DNA of 64,000 nt from assembly GCA_024508355.1 (NCBI GenBank), contig JAMZEJ010000002.1:62001-126000 (forward strand), in the 5' to 3' direction. The notes beneath the pieces are model-generated. The model did no database searches and had not been told where the DNA came from. It saw only the letters and a program-made list of their open reading frames with translations. The stretch comes from Rhizosaccharibacter radicis (lineage in GTDB: Bacteria > Pseudomonadota > Alphaproteobacteria > Acetobacterales > Acetobacteraceae). A program made the position numbers and the translations under genes. Below, in pieces: positions 43,648 through 53,184 of the stretch (position 1 is its first letter; every line of letters begins with the position of its first letter).

Positions 43648-45735
43648 ATGAGCGCCATGCCGATCGTTCCGCAGCGCTCCCTCCGGCCGCACCGCTTCCC
43701 GCCCGGCCGGCGCATGGTGGCATGGGCGCTCGCCTTGCTCGGGCTGGCCGCCTCCATCCTGCCGGCGCGGGCCGACCCGACGGCGCCGGATCCGGCGCAT
43801 ATCTTCGCCCCGTTTACCTGGAGCGTGCCCCCGGGCCGCACGCGGTCGGCCGGCGGCGTGCCCGGGCCCGACTACTGGCAGAACCGCGCCGATTACCGCA
43901 TCAGCGCCACCCTGGACGGTCCGACCCATCAGGTGCGCGGCGAGGAGGTGATCACCTACACCAACAACAGCCCCGACACGCTGGACGAGCTGTGGGTGCA
44001 GCTCGACCAGAACATCTACAAGGCGGGCTCCCGCGCCTCGTTCTCGTCGCGCTTCTTCGGGCGCGACACCACGGACGGCGACGTGATCGAGAGCATCTGG
44101 ATCGAGAACGGCAAGCGCACGGTGCCGGTGGACACTCTCGTGTCCGATACCCGGATGCGGGTCACGCTGCCGGAACCGCTGGCCGGACACGGTACGGCCC
44201 TGAAGCTGCACATACGCTGGCACCACACCGTTCCCGGCGCCTGGGGCGGCCGCACGGCGATCACCGACAGCCGCAACGGCCCGATCTGGGAGCTGGGACA
44301 ATGGTTCCCGCGCATGGCGGTCTATGACGACGTGCGCGGCTGGGACACGGCGCCCTATCTCGGCCAGGAGTTCTACCTGGAATATGGCGACATCGACTAC
44401 ACGATCACCGTGCCCGCGAGCTGGATCGTCGCCGGCTCCGGCGCGCTTCTGAACCCGGCGGAGGTGCTGACCCGCACGCAGCAGGACCGGCTGCGCCAGG
44501 CGGGCGACAGCGAGAAGACCATCGCCATCCGCGCGCCCTCCGAGATCACCGATCCGAACAGCCGCCCGGCGAAGACCGGCACGCTGTCATGGCATTTCCG
44601 GATGGAGAACACGCGCGACGTCGCGGTGGCAGCCTCGCCCGCCTTCGCCTGGGACGCGGCGCGCATCGACCTGCCGCCGCTGCCCTACACCCGTGGCGGC
44701 AAGCCGATGCCCCGGCTCGCGATGTCGGTGTATCCGGCCGAGGCGGCGGAAAACGGACGCTGGTCGCGCTCGACCGAATACGTGAAGAGCGCGATCGAGA
44801 ACTTCTCCCGCCGCTGGTACCCGTACCCCTACCCCACCGCGATCAACGTGGGCGGCCACGGCGCCGGGATGGAATATCCGGGCATGGCGTTCGACGGCAT
44901 CAAGGACGAAGGCCGCGAGCTGTTCTGGATCACCACGCACGAGCTCGGCCACAACTGGTTCCCGATGGTGGTGGGCACGAACGAACGCCGCAACGGCTTC
45001 ATGGACGAGGGCTTCAACACCTTCATCGACGTCTACCAGTCCGACGATTTCAACCGCGGCGAATGGGGCCCCAAGCGCGATGCCGAGTACGCGCCCGGAC
45101 AGGGCACGCCGGCCGAGCAGATCGCCAACCTCCTGCGTGATCCGAACGCGCCCACGCTGCTGGAGCCGACCGACCTCGTGACGGAGCGCTACCGGCATCC
45201 GGTGACCTACTTCAAGTCGGCCTTCGGGCTCACCCTGCTGCGCGAGCAGATCCTCGGGCCGGACAGGTTCGATCCGGCCTTCCGCCGCTACATCGCCGCC
45301 TGGGCCTTCAAGCACCCGACGCCCGACGACTTCTTCCGGCTGATGAACAGCGAGGCGGGCGAGGACCTGTCGTGGTTCTGGCGCGGCTGGTACGCGGAGA
45401 ACGCGCGCTTCGACATCGGGATCGCGCGGATCGTGCCGGTGGAAGGCGATCCGAGGCGCGGCACCCAGATCGAGCTGCACAACAACGGCTCGCTCGTGCT
45501 GCCCGAGCATGTCGCGGTGCATCTGGACGACGGCACCACGCGCAGCATCACCCTGCCGGTGGAAGCGTGGATGAAAGGCAACGTCGCCACCATCACCCTG
45601 CCCGGCGGGGTGCCGGTGCGCTCGGTGACGCTGGACCCGGACCGGGTGCTGCCGGACACCAACCGCGACAACGACACCCTGGACGTCAGGCACTCGCCGC
45701 CACCGGCCGACGACACGCCGGACGGCGGCAACTAG
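43648..45735 (+). CDS. Exported M1-type (gluzincin) metallopeptidase
   Basis: A 695-residue zinc peptidase. Signal peptide in the first 40 residues (MVAWALALLGLAASILPARA). The catalytic HExxH is HELGH (H431, E432, H435) and the third ligand E454 follows 18 residues later in FMDEGF, exactly the M1 spacing. An upstream substrate loop GGHGAGMEYPGMAF corresponds to the exopeptidase GxMEN region but reads GMEYP, typical of a distinct M1-like branch. Probably a periplasmic aminopeptidase or endopeptidase. The start is uncertain: ATGs lie at 43513, 43648 and 43657. Confidence 0.9.
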   Translation: MSAMPIVPQRSLRPHRFPPGRRMVAWALALLGLAASILPARADPTAPDPAHIFAPFTWSVPPGRTRSAGGVPGPDYWQNRADYRISATLDGPTHQVRGEEVITYTNNSPDTLDELWVQLDQNIYKAGSRASFSSRFFGRDTTDGDVIESIWIENGKRTVPVDTLVSDTRMRVTLPEPLAGHGTALKLHIRWHHTVPGAWGGRTAITDSRNGPIWELGQWFPRMAVYDDVRGWDTAPYLGQEFYLEYGDIDYTITVPASWIVAGSGALLNPAEVLTRTQQDRLRQAGDSEKTIAIRAPSEITDPNSRPAKTGTLSWHFRMENTRDVAVAASPAFAWDAARIDLPPLPYTRGGKPMPRLAMSVYPAEAAENGRWSRSTEYVKSAIENFSRRWYPYPYPTAINVGGHGAGMEYPGMAFDGIKDEGRELFWITTHELGHNWFPMVVGTNERRNGFMDEGFNTFIDVYQSDDFNRGEWGPKRDAEYAPGQGTPAEQIANLLRDPNAPTLLEPTDLVTERYRHPVTYFKSAFGLTLLREQILGPDRFDPAFRRYIAAWAFKHPTPDDFFRLMNSEAGEDLSWFWRGWYAENARFDIGIARIVPVEGDPRRGTQIELHNNGSLVLPEHVAVHLDDGTTRSITLPVEAWMKGNVATITLPGGVPVRSVTLDPDRVLPDTNRDNDTLDVRHSPPPADDTPDGGN

Positions 45736-45953
45736 GAGCGGGCGCCACCCGGATCGGCCCCGGTGCCAAGCACCGGATGCCTGTAGGTGCTGTGTGCCAG
45801 CCGGAGGGCATCCTCCAGCGAGCCGATCGGACGGTCGTCGATCCCCCGCGTGCGCGGATGCCGGGACATGAACACGAACCCCTCGCTCGGCCCCCGCTGC
45901 AGGAGGTTCCCGACATAGACCCCGTCGATCTCGATGATCCTCGATCGATACAT
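45732..45953 (-). CDS. Small conserved-looking protein of unknown function
   Basis: A 73-residue protein (MYRSRIIEIDGVYVG onward) with regular beta/alpha content (GFVFMSRHPRTRGID, LEDALRLAHSTYRHP) and no transmembrane or signal sequence. Its stop codon overlaps the stop of the convergent peptidase gene. GGGA lies upstream of the chosen ATG; an ATG 12 codons earlier is possible. No family recognised. Confidence 0.6.
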   Translation of the reverse strand: MYRSRIIEIDGVYVGNLLQRGPSEGFVFMSRHPRTRGIDDRPIGSLEDALRLAHSTYRHPVLGTGADPGGARS

Positions 45954-46314
45954 CGCCCGTTCCCACGCCTCTCCCGCAGGAGACATCATACCACTAATGG
46001 GCGTGATATTTCAGTGGAACGATGATTTGTAGTGTTTTCTCGGCATACCTCTCCTGCCGCGACGGGTAGGCAGGGCCGGCCCTCGCCCCACGAAGGACTT
46101 CTCTGGGGAGCGCCCTTGCGCCTCCTCGACGCCCCCTTTTGGCGAGGGCGGCTTGCCATGGCGGCGAGCGGTTCCGCGCAGCCGCGCGCGAGGAACGACG
46201 CCGGGAAGGCCAGGTTCGAACGACCGCCATGGCGGCCCGACGACAGCGTGCCCCAGGCCGGAACGGCGGATCCGGGGGCGATCATCCGGAACCGGCATCG
46301 CCCCCAGAACCGTT
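45954..46314. other. Intergenic region with terminator, no gene seen
   Basis: A 361-bp region. The left 70 bases are comparatively AT-rich (TGATATTTCAGTGG) and probably hold the promoter of the small minus-strand gene. The right end holds the nested hairpin of the OYE gene. A GGTTCGAAC near 46213 resembles a tRNA T-loop but has no tRNA around it. Confidence 0.45.
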
Positions 46315-46315
46315 C
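46261..46315 (-). terminator. Nested hairpin after the OYE-family gene
   Basis: Inner arms GGGGGCGAT (46274-46282) and ATCGCCCCC (46297-46305) and outer arms GAACGG (46261-46266) and CCGTTC (46310-46315) fold together directly after the stop codon. No T run follows on the minus strand. Confidence 0.65.
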
Positions 46316-47430
46316 TAGCTCAGCGTCGCAAGATCCCCGGCGCTGAACGCGCGCAGGCCGGCCCGGTCGCCGGTGCGGATCCTGGTCACCCACCGGGGAT
46401 CGCTCAGCAGCGCCCGTCCCACCGCCACAAGATCGAACTCGTCGCGCTCCAGCCGCTGCAACAGCTTCTCGAGGCTGGCGGGCTCCGAGCTTTCCCCGCC
46501 GAACGACGCCACGACATCCCCGGACAGGCCGACCGACCCCACCGTGATGGTCACGGCGTCGGTGAGCTTGCGGGCCCACCCGGCGAAGTTCAGCCCTTCG
46601 GGACCATCGATCTCCGGGAACTCGGGCTCCCAGAAGCGGCGCTGCGAGCAGTGGAGGATGTCGACGCCCGCTTCCACCAGCGGCAGCAGCCATTCCGTCA
46701 TCTCGTCGGGCGTGGTGGCCAGACGGGCGGCATAGTCCTGCTGCTTCCACTGGCTGACCCGCAGGATCACCGGAAGCTCGGGACCGGCATTCTCCCGGGC
46801 GGCGGCCACCACGGCGGCGGCGAAACGGGAACGCTCGCGGAGGCTGATCCCGCCCCAGCGATCGTCGCGCCGGTTGGTGCCCGCCCAGAAGAACTGGTCG
46901 ATCAGGTAGCCGTGGGCGCCGTGCAGTTCCACGGCATCGAAGCCGAGGCGCCGGGCCTCGGCGGCGGCCCGTCCGAAGGCCGCGATCGTGTCCGCGATGT
47001 CGTTGTCGCTCATCGAAACGCCGCGAGGCTGGTCCGGCGCCACGAGGCCGGACGGGCTTTCCACCGGCGCGTCCGGTTCCCAGGCGGTCTGGAAGCTCTT
47101 CACCGAGCCGGTATGCCAGATCTGCGGCGCGATCCGGCCACCGCCGGCATGGACCTCCTCCACCACGCGCGACCAGCCGGGAAGGCCCTCGCCGTGGAAG
47201 AACGGAATTCCGGGATGGTTGCGGGCGGCCGGGCGCTCGATCACCGTGCCTTCGGTGAGGATCAGCCCCACCTCGCCCTCGGCGCGTCGCCGGTAATAGG
47301 CGGCCACATCCGGGCCGGGCACGCCGCCGGGCGAGAAGGAGCGGGTCATCGGCGCCATGACGATGCGGTTCGGCATCGCGAGGCCCCGGACCCGGAACGG
47401 CTGGAACAAGGAAGCGGCGAGATCGGACAT
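46315..47430 (-). CDS. Old-yellow-enzyme family NADH:flavin oxidoreductase
   Basis: A 371-residue FMN-dependent ene-reductase with a TIM barrel. MPNRIVMAPMTRSFSPGGVPGP at the N-terminus, APQIWHTG, VELHGAHGYLIDQFF and WAGTNRRDDRWGGISLRERSRF are typical. The catalytic barrel Tyr/His pair lies in this HGAHGYL block. It likely reduces activated alkenes, quinones or nitro compounds. It diverges from an HxlR regulator (104 bp), the usual arrangement for electrophile-inducible reductases. ATG chosen at MSDLAAS. Confidence 0.9.
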   Translation of the reverse strand: MSDLAASLFQPFRVRGLAMPNRIVMAPMTRSFSPGGVPGPDVAAYYRRRAEGEVGLILTEGTVIERPAARNHPGIPFFHGEGLPGWSRVVEEVHAGGGRIAPQIWHTGSVKSFQTAWEPDAPVESPSGLVAPDQPRGVSMSDNDIADTIAAFGRAAAEARRLGFDAVELHGAHGYLIDQFFWAGTNRRDDRWGGISLRERSRFAAAVVAAARENAGPELPVILRVSQWKQQDYAARLATTPDEMTEWLLPLVEAGVDILHCSQRRFWEPEFPEIDGPEGLNFAGWARKLTDAVTITVGSVGLSGDVVASFGGESSEPASLEKLLQRLERDEFDLVAVGRALLSDPRWVTRIRTGDRAGLRAFSAGDLATLS

Positions 47431-47534
47431 TGAGCAACCGGCAAGCTGTTTCTCGGAGCCCGTAGAAGTATCGCTGGGAAACCTAGGGTCAATCAGGCAC
47501 CCTGCCTGCACTAGGTAGCCCGGAGGAAACCGTC
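47431..47534. promoter_or_regulatory. Divergent promoter/operator region (OYE and HxlR)
   Basis: A 104-bp region holding CTAGGTAGCCCGGAGG at 47511-47526. Its AGGTAGCCCGG part matches AGGTAGCCGG in the promoter of the other HxlR gene in the window (minus strand of 8917-8926). An AACCTAGGGTC element lies upstream at about 47480. These are candidate HxlR operators. GGAGG at 47522-47526 is also the apparent ribosome-binding site of the HxlR gene. Confidence 0.45.
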
Positions 47535-47909
47535 ATCGCCCCGCTTCTCTGCCGCACCGCCACCAATCTCGAGTGCCGGATGCTGCTGGATCAGATCACC
47601 GACAAATGGTCGATCCTGATCCTGGCCGTGCTGTGCCCCGGGCCGGCACGCTTCAACGCCATCCGGCGCGCGCTGGACGGCATCACCCAGAAATCCCTGA
47701 CGCAGACCCTGCGCCGGCTGGAACGCAACGGCCTGATCGTGCGCCGGGTGGTCGCCTCGTCGCCCGTGGCGGTGGAATATGCCGTCACCCCGCTCGGCCA
47801 CACGTTGAAGGAACCGTTCGCAGCACTCTATGGCTGGACGGTCCGTTCGCTGGCGGACGTCAAGGAAGCGCAGGCAGCCTTCGACGGCCGGATGAACGAA
47901 GCCGCCTGA
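47535..47909 (+). CDS. HxlR-family regulator with unclear start codon
   Basis: A winged-helix regulator: LECRMLLDQITDKWSILIL, GPARFNAIRRALDGITQKSL, LRRLERNGLIVRR and VTPLGHTLKEPF are the family core. The first ATG (47580) would cut off the segment CRTATNLECR, which relatives share. Upstream in the same frame there is no ATG, GTG or TTG. A strong GGAGG (47522-47526) is placed eight bases before an ATC at 47535. The coordinates assume that unusual ATC start; translation from 47580 gives a 109-residue protein. It probably represses the divergent OYE gene in response to electrophiles. Confidence 0.72.
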   Translation: MAPLLCRTATNLECRMLLDQITDKWSILILAVLCPGPARFNAIRRALDGITQKSLTQTLRRLERNGLIVRRVVASSPVAVEYAVTPLGHTLKEPFAALYGWTVRSLADVKEAQAAFDGRMNEAA

Positions 47910-47918
47910 GGAAGGGCT

Positions 47919-48695
47919 TCAAGGCGAAGGCTGGTGCCGCATCGTTCCCAGCTGTTCCAGCGTTTCCACCAGCGGCTGGTCGTCGATCGAGATGGTCCCC
48001 TCGTAGGGGAAGTCCAGCAGATGGATGGTGAGCAGGATCCCGCACAGGAAGGTCGCGAACACCGCCACCACGCCCAACTGGACCGCGTGGTGTTCCATGC
48101 CGCTGAACAGCACGAAGCCCACCAGCATCAGGGCGTCCACGATCAGCAGGCCCCACAGGAAGGGCGGCACGTTGGATCGCAGCTGGAACAAACGCTCGGC
48201 GCGCGCCTCGTGGATGCGGCCGGCGAGGGTCAGCATGCGGTCGCGGGCCGCCGCGATGCGGGCATTGGCCGGATCCACCGACGCGATCTCGTCGTAGATC
48301 CTGCTGAACTGCCCGGACACCGCCCGGCTGAACGACCGCTTCTGCATCCGCGGCCACTCGTCGTCGATCTCCAGCGTGAGGTAGGTGGAAAGCTCGTCGC
48401 GCAGCCGTGAGCGCGACGGCTCGGGGACGTTGTCCGCGCGTTCGGCGATCCCGAGCACGCTGGCGCATTCGGTGTCCACCACCTTGGCGGCGTCGTTGAA
48501 CTGGTCCCACACCTCGCTGAACACGAAGGCCAGCAGCACGGCGTAGATCACGCCGATCTGCAGAAACACCGCGATGCCCACCTCGTGATGGCGACGGCGG
48601 GCACTGACGTCGATGCGGCGCGACACCATCAGGCTGACCGACGCCGCCAGGACGAAGCAGAGTCCCAGCGTCAGCAACGCCTGCGCGATATACAT
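47919..48695 (-). CDS. DUF4239 (bestrophin-like) membrane protein
   Basis: A 258-residue protein with two N-terminal transmembrane helices (ALLTLGLCFVLAASVSLMV and GIAVFLQIGVIYAVLLAFVF), a helical soluble middle (about 60-180), and two C-terminal helices (FLWGLLIVDALMLVGFVLF and LGVVAVFATFLCGILLTIH). This 2+2 layout and DFPYEGTISI near the end match DUF4239, a family distantly related to bestrophin channels; function is not established. It converges with the HxlR gene with a 9-bp gap. An AT-rich TATAAA-like stretch lies just upstream of its ATG. Confidence 0.8.
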   Translation of the reverse strand: MYIAQALLTLGLCFVLAASVSLMVSRRIDVSARRRHHEVGIAVFLQIGVIYAVLLAFVFSEVWDQFNDAAKVVDTECASVLGIAERADNVPEPSRSRLRDELSTYLTLEIDDEWPRMQKRSFSRAVSGQFSRIYDEIASVDPANARIAAARDRMLTLAGRIHEARAERLFQLRSNVPPFLWGLLIVDALMLVGFVLFSGMEHHAVQLGVVAVFATFLCGILLTIHLLDFPYEGTISIDDQPLVETLEQLGTMRHQPSP

Positions 48696-48770
48696 GGCCG
48701 TCTCAAAGTTTATATTGGTCTGGCAACGATCCTACCCGCCCGGCCGGGTGTCCGGCAACGGTTCCGCCGC

Positions 48771-51700
48771 TCAATACTGGAACTGGTATTTCAGCGCGAC
48801 CGACGAGCCCGGATCGTTTTCCGGCGTGGTGATGCCGGTCACCTGACCGCCGGTGCCCACCGTGCTCAGCAGCTTCAGCCGGCGCGTCAGGTCGATCTGC
48901 ACCTGGGCCTGGCTGCCGCCGCCGCTGGTGGCCTGCCTCGCACCGACATAGACCCCGCGTGCCACGTACTTGCCCGCCTCCACCGCGCTGCCGTTGCCGT
49001 TGCCGCCCGTGTTGCCGCCCACGGTGAGCCGGTCGAGGCCGAGGGTCTTGCGCACGGTGTTGAGCGGGTCGAAGCCCCCGCCGCCGCCGCCGGTGAGCGA
49101 GGCCAGCGCCGTCGCCACCTCCGCGATCTGCACCGGACTCAGCGACTTGGTGTCCTCGCCGAACAGCAGCAGCGCCAGCACCTGGTCCTGCGGCAGGCTC
49201 GGCACCGATGAGAGCGTGATCTTCGGCGCATCGGCATAGCCGCCGACATTGAGCCGGGCCAGGGTCTGGTTGACCTGGCTTTCGGCGGTGAAATCGAGCG
49301 TCGGGTCGATCTTGTGGGTGACGCCAGTGCCGTTGAAACCCACCCGCCCGTGGGTGAAGGTGAGGTTCACGCCGGCGAGGTTGAAGGTGCCCCGCCGCAT
49401 GTCGAAGCCGCCGCTGATCTGCGGCGCGGCCGAGGTGCCGCCCACGTGCAGCCGGCCGCCCAGCTCCGCGTCCAGCCCGTGGCCGCGCAGCAGGATCTGC
49501 CCCGGCGCGTCCACCGTGAGGTCCAGCCCGATCAGGCTGCCGCCGCTTCCGGCCTGGGCGGGCGCCGGCGGCTTCTCCCCGGGGCGGATCACGTGCAGCT
49601 GCGCCACCGACGGCGGCAGGCTGTTCGGGATGTTGATCAGCGCATTCTCGATGCCGATCCGGCCGCCGACATCCAGCCGCGCCGAGGCCTGGCCGTGCGC
49701 GCGGATGTCCGCGTCCAGCACCGCGGTGAGCAGGTCGCTGGACAGGGGCCGTGCCTTGCTGGCGGTGATCCGCAGATCGACCGGCAGACCCGGCAGCAAC
49801 GCCCCCACGGTGCCGGCGACGTCGATGGTGCCTTCTCCGGCCCGGGCCGACAGGTGCTCGATGGTCAGGCTCTGCCCCTGCGCCGCGATCAGCGCCTCCA
49901 TCTTCGTGAGCCGCACTCCCTGGGCGTAGTCCTGGAACTGGCCGTTCCGGAGCTGCACGGTGCCGTCGAGACGCGGCGCCTGCACCGTGCCCCCCGCCTG
50001 GAGCGCCAGCAGCAGGTCGCCGTCCAGCTGACGCCCCTGCGCGCCCAGCACGGCGTTGGCGAGCGACAGATCCAGTGACCCGTTCGCCCGCAACGCGATC
50101 GGTCCGCTCGGGGGCACCGGCACCGTGCCGTCCAGCGCCAGGTTCAGCTTCGGCCCCGCGGCGACATGCGCCTGCAGCCGGGCGATCCCCGCGGCGAGCG
50201 CCACGTCCGCCCGCACGGTGGCGGCCGGCAGGGACGCGGCCGGACCGCTGCGCAGCCGCAGCCCGTCGCCGGCGAGGTGCACGGTGCCGTCCGGCTTCGC
50301 CACGGTGCCGGACAGGTGTGCCTGCATCGCCAGCACGCCGGCGGCATCGAGGGTCGGCGCGAAGGGCCTGGCCAGAGCCGGCGTGACGTTGTCCAGCCTG
50401 GCATCGAGCCGGAGCTGCGGCATCACCTGCCCGGCGACGTCGAGGATCGCGGGCGCGCCGCCCTGCTGCGCCGTCAGGGACACGCGCAGACGGTCCACGG
50501 CCACCCGGTCGCCCCAGCTCAGCCGGGCCGGCGCCAGCAGCCGCAGCGCCTCGCCCTTGGCCGATGCGTCCAGCCGCGACAGCGCCACCGTCCGGGCCGG
50601 CAGATCGAGGCGCAGGGCGGTGTCGAGCCGCGCCGGGGCGCCCATCAGGTTGGGCAACGCCGCCTGGGCCGATACCATCAGGGCGTCCCGAGGCCCCCGC
50701 GCAGTGACGTGCGCGTCCCCGGCGATGGCGCCCGAGCGGATGCCGGTGGCGTCCAGCCGCAGATCCACGCGCGGCGCCTTCACCGGATCGTCCACGGTGC
50801 CGGAAAGCCGCAAGGCGCGGACGCTGGCGGTGGGCAGGCCGCCCTGCCCGCTCACCTCGATCCGGACGTGCGGCGCGCCGGCGCCGGCCGGCTGGGTGGT
50901 CTGGATCGCGGCCTGCAGGCTGCCCGACACCGGCTGCCCGGCGAGCGCGCTGAGATCGGCCAGCCGGCTCATGCGGATATCCACCGTGCCGAGCGGCAGC
51001 GTCGCCCCGGCAGGCAGGGTCAGGTCCGCCCGGCCGGTGGCGCTCTTCCAGTTCAGCCGGTCCAGCAGCACCCGCAACGCCCCGTCGGCCAGGCGGCTGG
51101 CTTCGGCGTGCAGGGCCAGGGGTGCCCGGTCCAGCGTGCCGTCCAGCGCGACCGTGCCTTCCGGACGGGCCGGCAGGTGGGCGGCGTCCACCCGGAAACG
51201 GAGCGGACCGCGCGGCATCGTGGCGGTGCCGGGATCGCCGGTCACGGCCAGATGCAGCGACAGGTCGGGCGACGGCGACAGCGGCCCGGCGGCGGTGCCC
51301 GACAGCGACAGGGCGCCGCGCAGGCTCGGCAGCGCCCGGGCGAGATCCGGCAGCCCGAGCGAGAAGCGGGCGTCGAGCGCGTTCCGGACATCGGTGCCGG
51401 ACGCCGTCAGATGCAGGGCGTCGCCATCCACGGCGAGCCGGTGCAGCACGATGTCCGAACCGTCCAGCGTGGCCGCCAGGGCGACGCGGCCGCCGCGGCC
51501 CACCAGCCCCACCGCCTGCGGCTGGCCGCCGGTGATGGACACGGAGCCGTCCAGGTCGAGATCGGTTTCCGTTTGCCCGCGCACGGCGGCCAGGCTCAGG
51601 GTGGCGGCGCCGTCCAGCGGTGTGTGTCCGATCGCCGCCAGCGGCCGCAGGTCGGGCAGTTGCAGCGTGATCTGCACCCGCATCGGATCGCCGGGCCGGC

Positions 51701-53171
51701 TTCCGCTCAGGACCCCGTGGCCGTCGAGCATCAGCAGGGGATGAGTGGCCGACAGGGTGAAGGGACGTCCGGCCGCATGCGGATCTAGGCTGAGATCCAG
51801 CCGCAGGGGCGCTCCCGCCAGCAGCGCGGGGCTCGGCCCGGGAATGCGCACCCCGTCCGCCATGGCGCGCAGATGCAGCGGACCGCTCTGCCCCGCGCCG
51901 TCGAAGCGCACGGCGAGGCGGTTCAGCCCCGCGCCGGCGGCGGACAGGTTGTCGAGCACCAGCAGCCCCCTGCCGGCCGGTGCGGCCGCGGTGCCGCGCA
52001 GATGCGCGTCCAGCGCCAGCCGGTTCCAGTCCACCCCCGGCACCGGCTGCATCGCGGGCGCCCCGCCATGCAGCACGAGATCGAAAGCGAGATGCACGAG
52101 ATCGAGGGTGCCGTCGGCCGTCAGGGTCAGCCGGCGGGGAGCCGGCTGGTTCAGCAGCGCGTCGACGTCCGGATCCGTTTCCGCGTTGCCCGGAGCGGGC
52201 GCGGCAGCCATGGAACCGTTCGCCCCCGGCGCGGCTGTTGCCGGTGCCGGTGTTCCGGCGCCGGGAGGCGAAGGGGCCGGTCCCACCGCCCCTGCCGCGC
52301 CGCCCGGCGCCGCCGGCATTCCCGCCGTGAGGCTCAGCCGCAGCGCCGCCGCGTCGCGCGGGCCGTTCAGCGCCAGCTCCGCGTGCAGCGGATCGAGCCC
52401 GTCCTGATGCACGAGGCCGGCCACGAGCCCGTGGGCGGGATCGTCCGCGCGCAGCGTCAGCCCGATCCGTCCGGGCGTGAGCGACGCCAGCAGGTCGAGC
52501 GCGGTGGGCGGCCCGTCCAGCCGCCGCACCCCCAGCGCGATGTCGGCGTCGGGCAGGTCCGGCACGGAGAAGCCGGACAACAGCGGCGCTAGGTCGGCCA
52601 GCCGGGCATGGCCGTCGATCGACAGCACCGCGGCCGTGCCGGCGACCGGGGCGCCGATCTCGAGACGCCCCACCCGGAGCTGCCGGAGATCCACCCCCAG
52701 ATGCAGGCCGCTCTTCGCGCCCGGCTGCGCGGCCGGAGCCGGCGGTGCGTTCGGATCGGCTACCGGCAGCCGGGGAATCGCCAGCCGGCCGATCGAGGCC
52801 TGTTGCACCACGGCGCGCAAGCCGAGCAGCCGCAGCGGCGACCAGTCCAGCAGGATGTCGTCCACCGAAAGCCAGGCGCCCTCGCGGTCCCGCACCTCGA
52901 CATGCCGCAAGCGCAGCGCATCGGGGAAGCGGCCGGACAGGCCCTCGATCCGCACCGTGCCGCCGGTGAGCGACGCGGTCTGCCGCTCGATCAGCCGCCG
53001 GCCGGGGCCGGTATTGGCGCCCACCAGCACCGCCCCGAGGGCGAGCAGCAGGATCACCAGCAGTCCCAGCAGCAGCAGGATCAGGGCGCGCACGATGCGC
53101 CGCCACAGGGGCCGGCGCGGCGGCGTCGCGGGGAACGGGGCGGCGGGGCCCTGCGGGGAGGTGTCGCTCAT
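48771..53171 (-). CDS. tamB: TamB-like translocation and assembly protein
   Basis: A 1466-residue inner-membrane-anchored protein. One transmembrane helix (about 26-50, ALILLLLGLLVILLLALGAV) is followed by a very long periplasmic beta-taco built of repeated amphipathic strands. It ends in the conserved TamB C-terminal domain (DUF490): GRVGFNGTGVTHKIDPTLDF, VLALLLFGEDTKSLSPVQ and ending in an aromatic FQY. TamB bridges the periplasm to TamA and is implicated in outer-membrane protein insertion and lipid transport. A low-complexity Ala/Pro/Gly insert occurs near residues 290-330. It follows tamA by 13 bp. Confidence 0.93.
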   Translation of the reverse strand: MSDTSPQGPAAPFPATPPRRPLWRRIVRALILLLLGLLVILLLALGAVLVGANTGPGRRLIERQTASLTGGTVRIEGLSGRFPDALRLRHVEVRDREGAWLSVDDILLDWSPLRLLGLRAVVQQASIGRLAIPRLPVADPNAPPAPAAQPGAKSGLHLGVDLRQLRVGRLEIGAPVAGTAAVLSIDGHARLADLAPLLSGFSVPDLPDADIALGVRRLDGPPTALDLLASLTPGRIGLTLRADDPAHGLVAGLVHQDGLDPLHAELALNGPRDAAALRLSLTAGMPAAPGGAAGAVGPAPSPPGAGTPAPATAAPGANGSMAAAPAPGNAETDPDVDALLNQPAPRRLTLTADGTLDLVHLAFDLVLHGGAPAMQPVPGVDWNRLALDAHLRGTAAAPAGRGLLVLDNLSAAGAGLNRLAVRFDGAGQSGPLHLRAMADGVRIPGPSPALLAGAPLRLDLSLDPHAAGRPFTLSATHPLLMLDGHGVLSGSRPGDPMRVQITLQLPDLRPLAAIGHTPLDGAATLSLAAVRGQTETDLDLDGSVSITGGQPQAVGLVGRGGRVALAATLDGSDIVLHRLAVDGDALHLTASGTDVRNALDARFSLGLPDLARALPSLRGALSLSGTAAGPLSPSPDLSLHLAVTGDPGTATMPRGPLRFRVDAAHLPARPEGTVALDGTLDRAPLALHAEASRLADGALRVLLDRLNWKSATGRADLTLPAGATLPLGTVDIRMSRLADLSALAGQPVSGSLQAAIQTTQPAGAGAPHVRIEVSGQGGLPTASVRALRLSGTVDDPVKAPRVDLRLDATGIRSGAIAGDAHVTARGPRDALMVSAQAALPNLMGAPARLDTALRLDLPARTVALSRLDASAKGEALRLLAPARLSWGDRVAVDRLRVSLTAQQGGAPAILDVAGQVMPQLRLDARLDNVTPALARPFAPTLDAAGVLAMQAHLSGTVAKPDGTVHLAGDGLRLRSGPAASLPAATVRADVALAAGIARLQAHVAAGPKLNLALDGTVPVPPSGPIALRANGSLDLSLANAVLGAQGRQLDGDLLLALQAGGTVQAPRLDGTVQLRNGQFQDYAQGVRLTKMEALIAAQGQSLTIEHLSARAGEGTIDVAGTVGALLPGLPVDLRITASKARPLSSDLLTAVLDADIRAHGQASARLDVGGRIGIENALINIPNSLPPSVAQLHVIRPGEKPPAPAQAGSGGSLIGLDLTVDAPGQILLRGHGLDAELGGRLHVGGTSAAPQISGGFDMRRGTFNLAGVNLTFTHGRVGFNGTGVTHKIDPTLDFTAESQVNQTLARLNVGGYADAPKITLSSVPSLPQDQVLALLLFGEDTKSLSPVQIAEVATALASLTGGGGGGFDPLNTVRKTLGLDRLTVGGNTGGNGNGSAVEAGKYVARGVYVGARQATSGGGSQAQVQIDLTRRLKLLSTVGTGGQVTGITTPENDPGSSVALKYQFQY

Positions 53172-53184
53172 CGGGCGGCTCCGG

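Noticed and set aside
46205-46235. GGTTCGAAC resembling a tRNA T-loop
   Set aside because: No acceptor, D-arm or anticodon stem can be formed around it.
48703-53106. Very long open frames in other frames and on the opposite strand of tamB
   Set aside because: They are Arg/Pro/Gly-rich products of high third-position GC; the TamB frame has the anchor helix, the DUF490 end and the homology.
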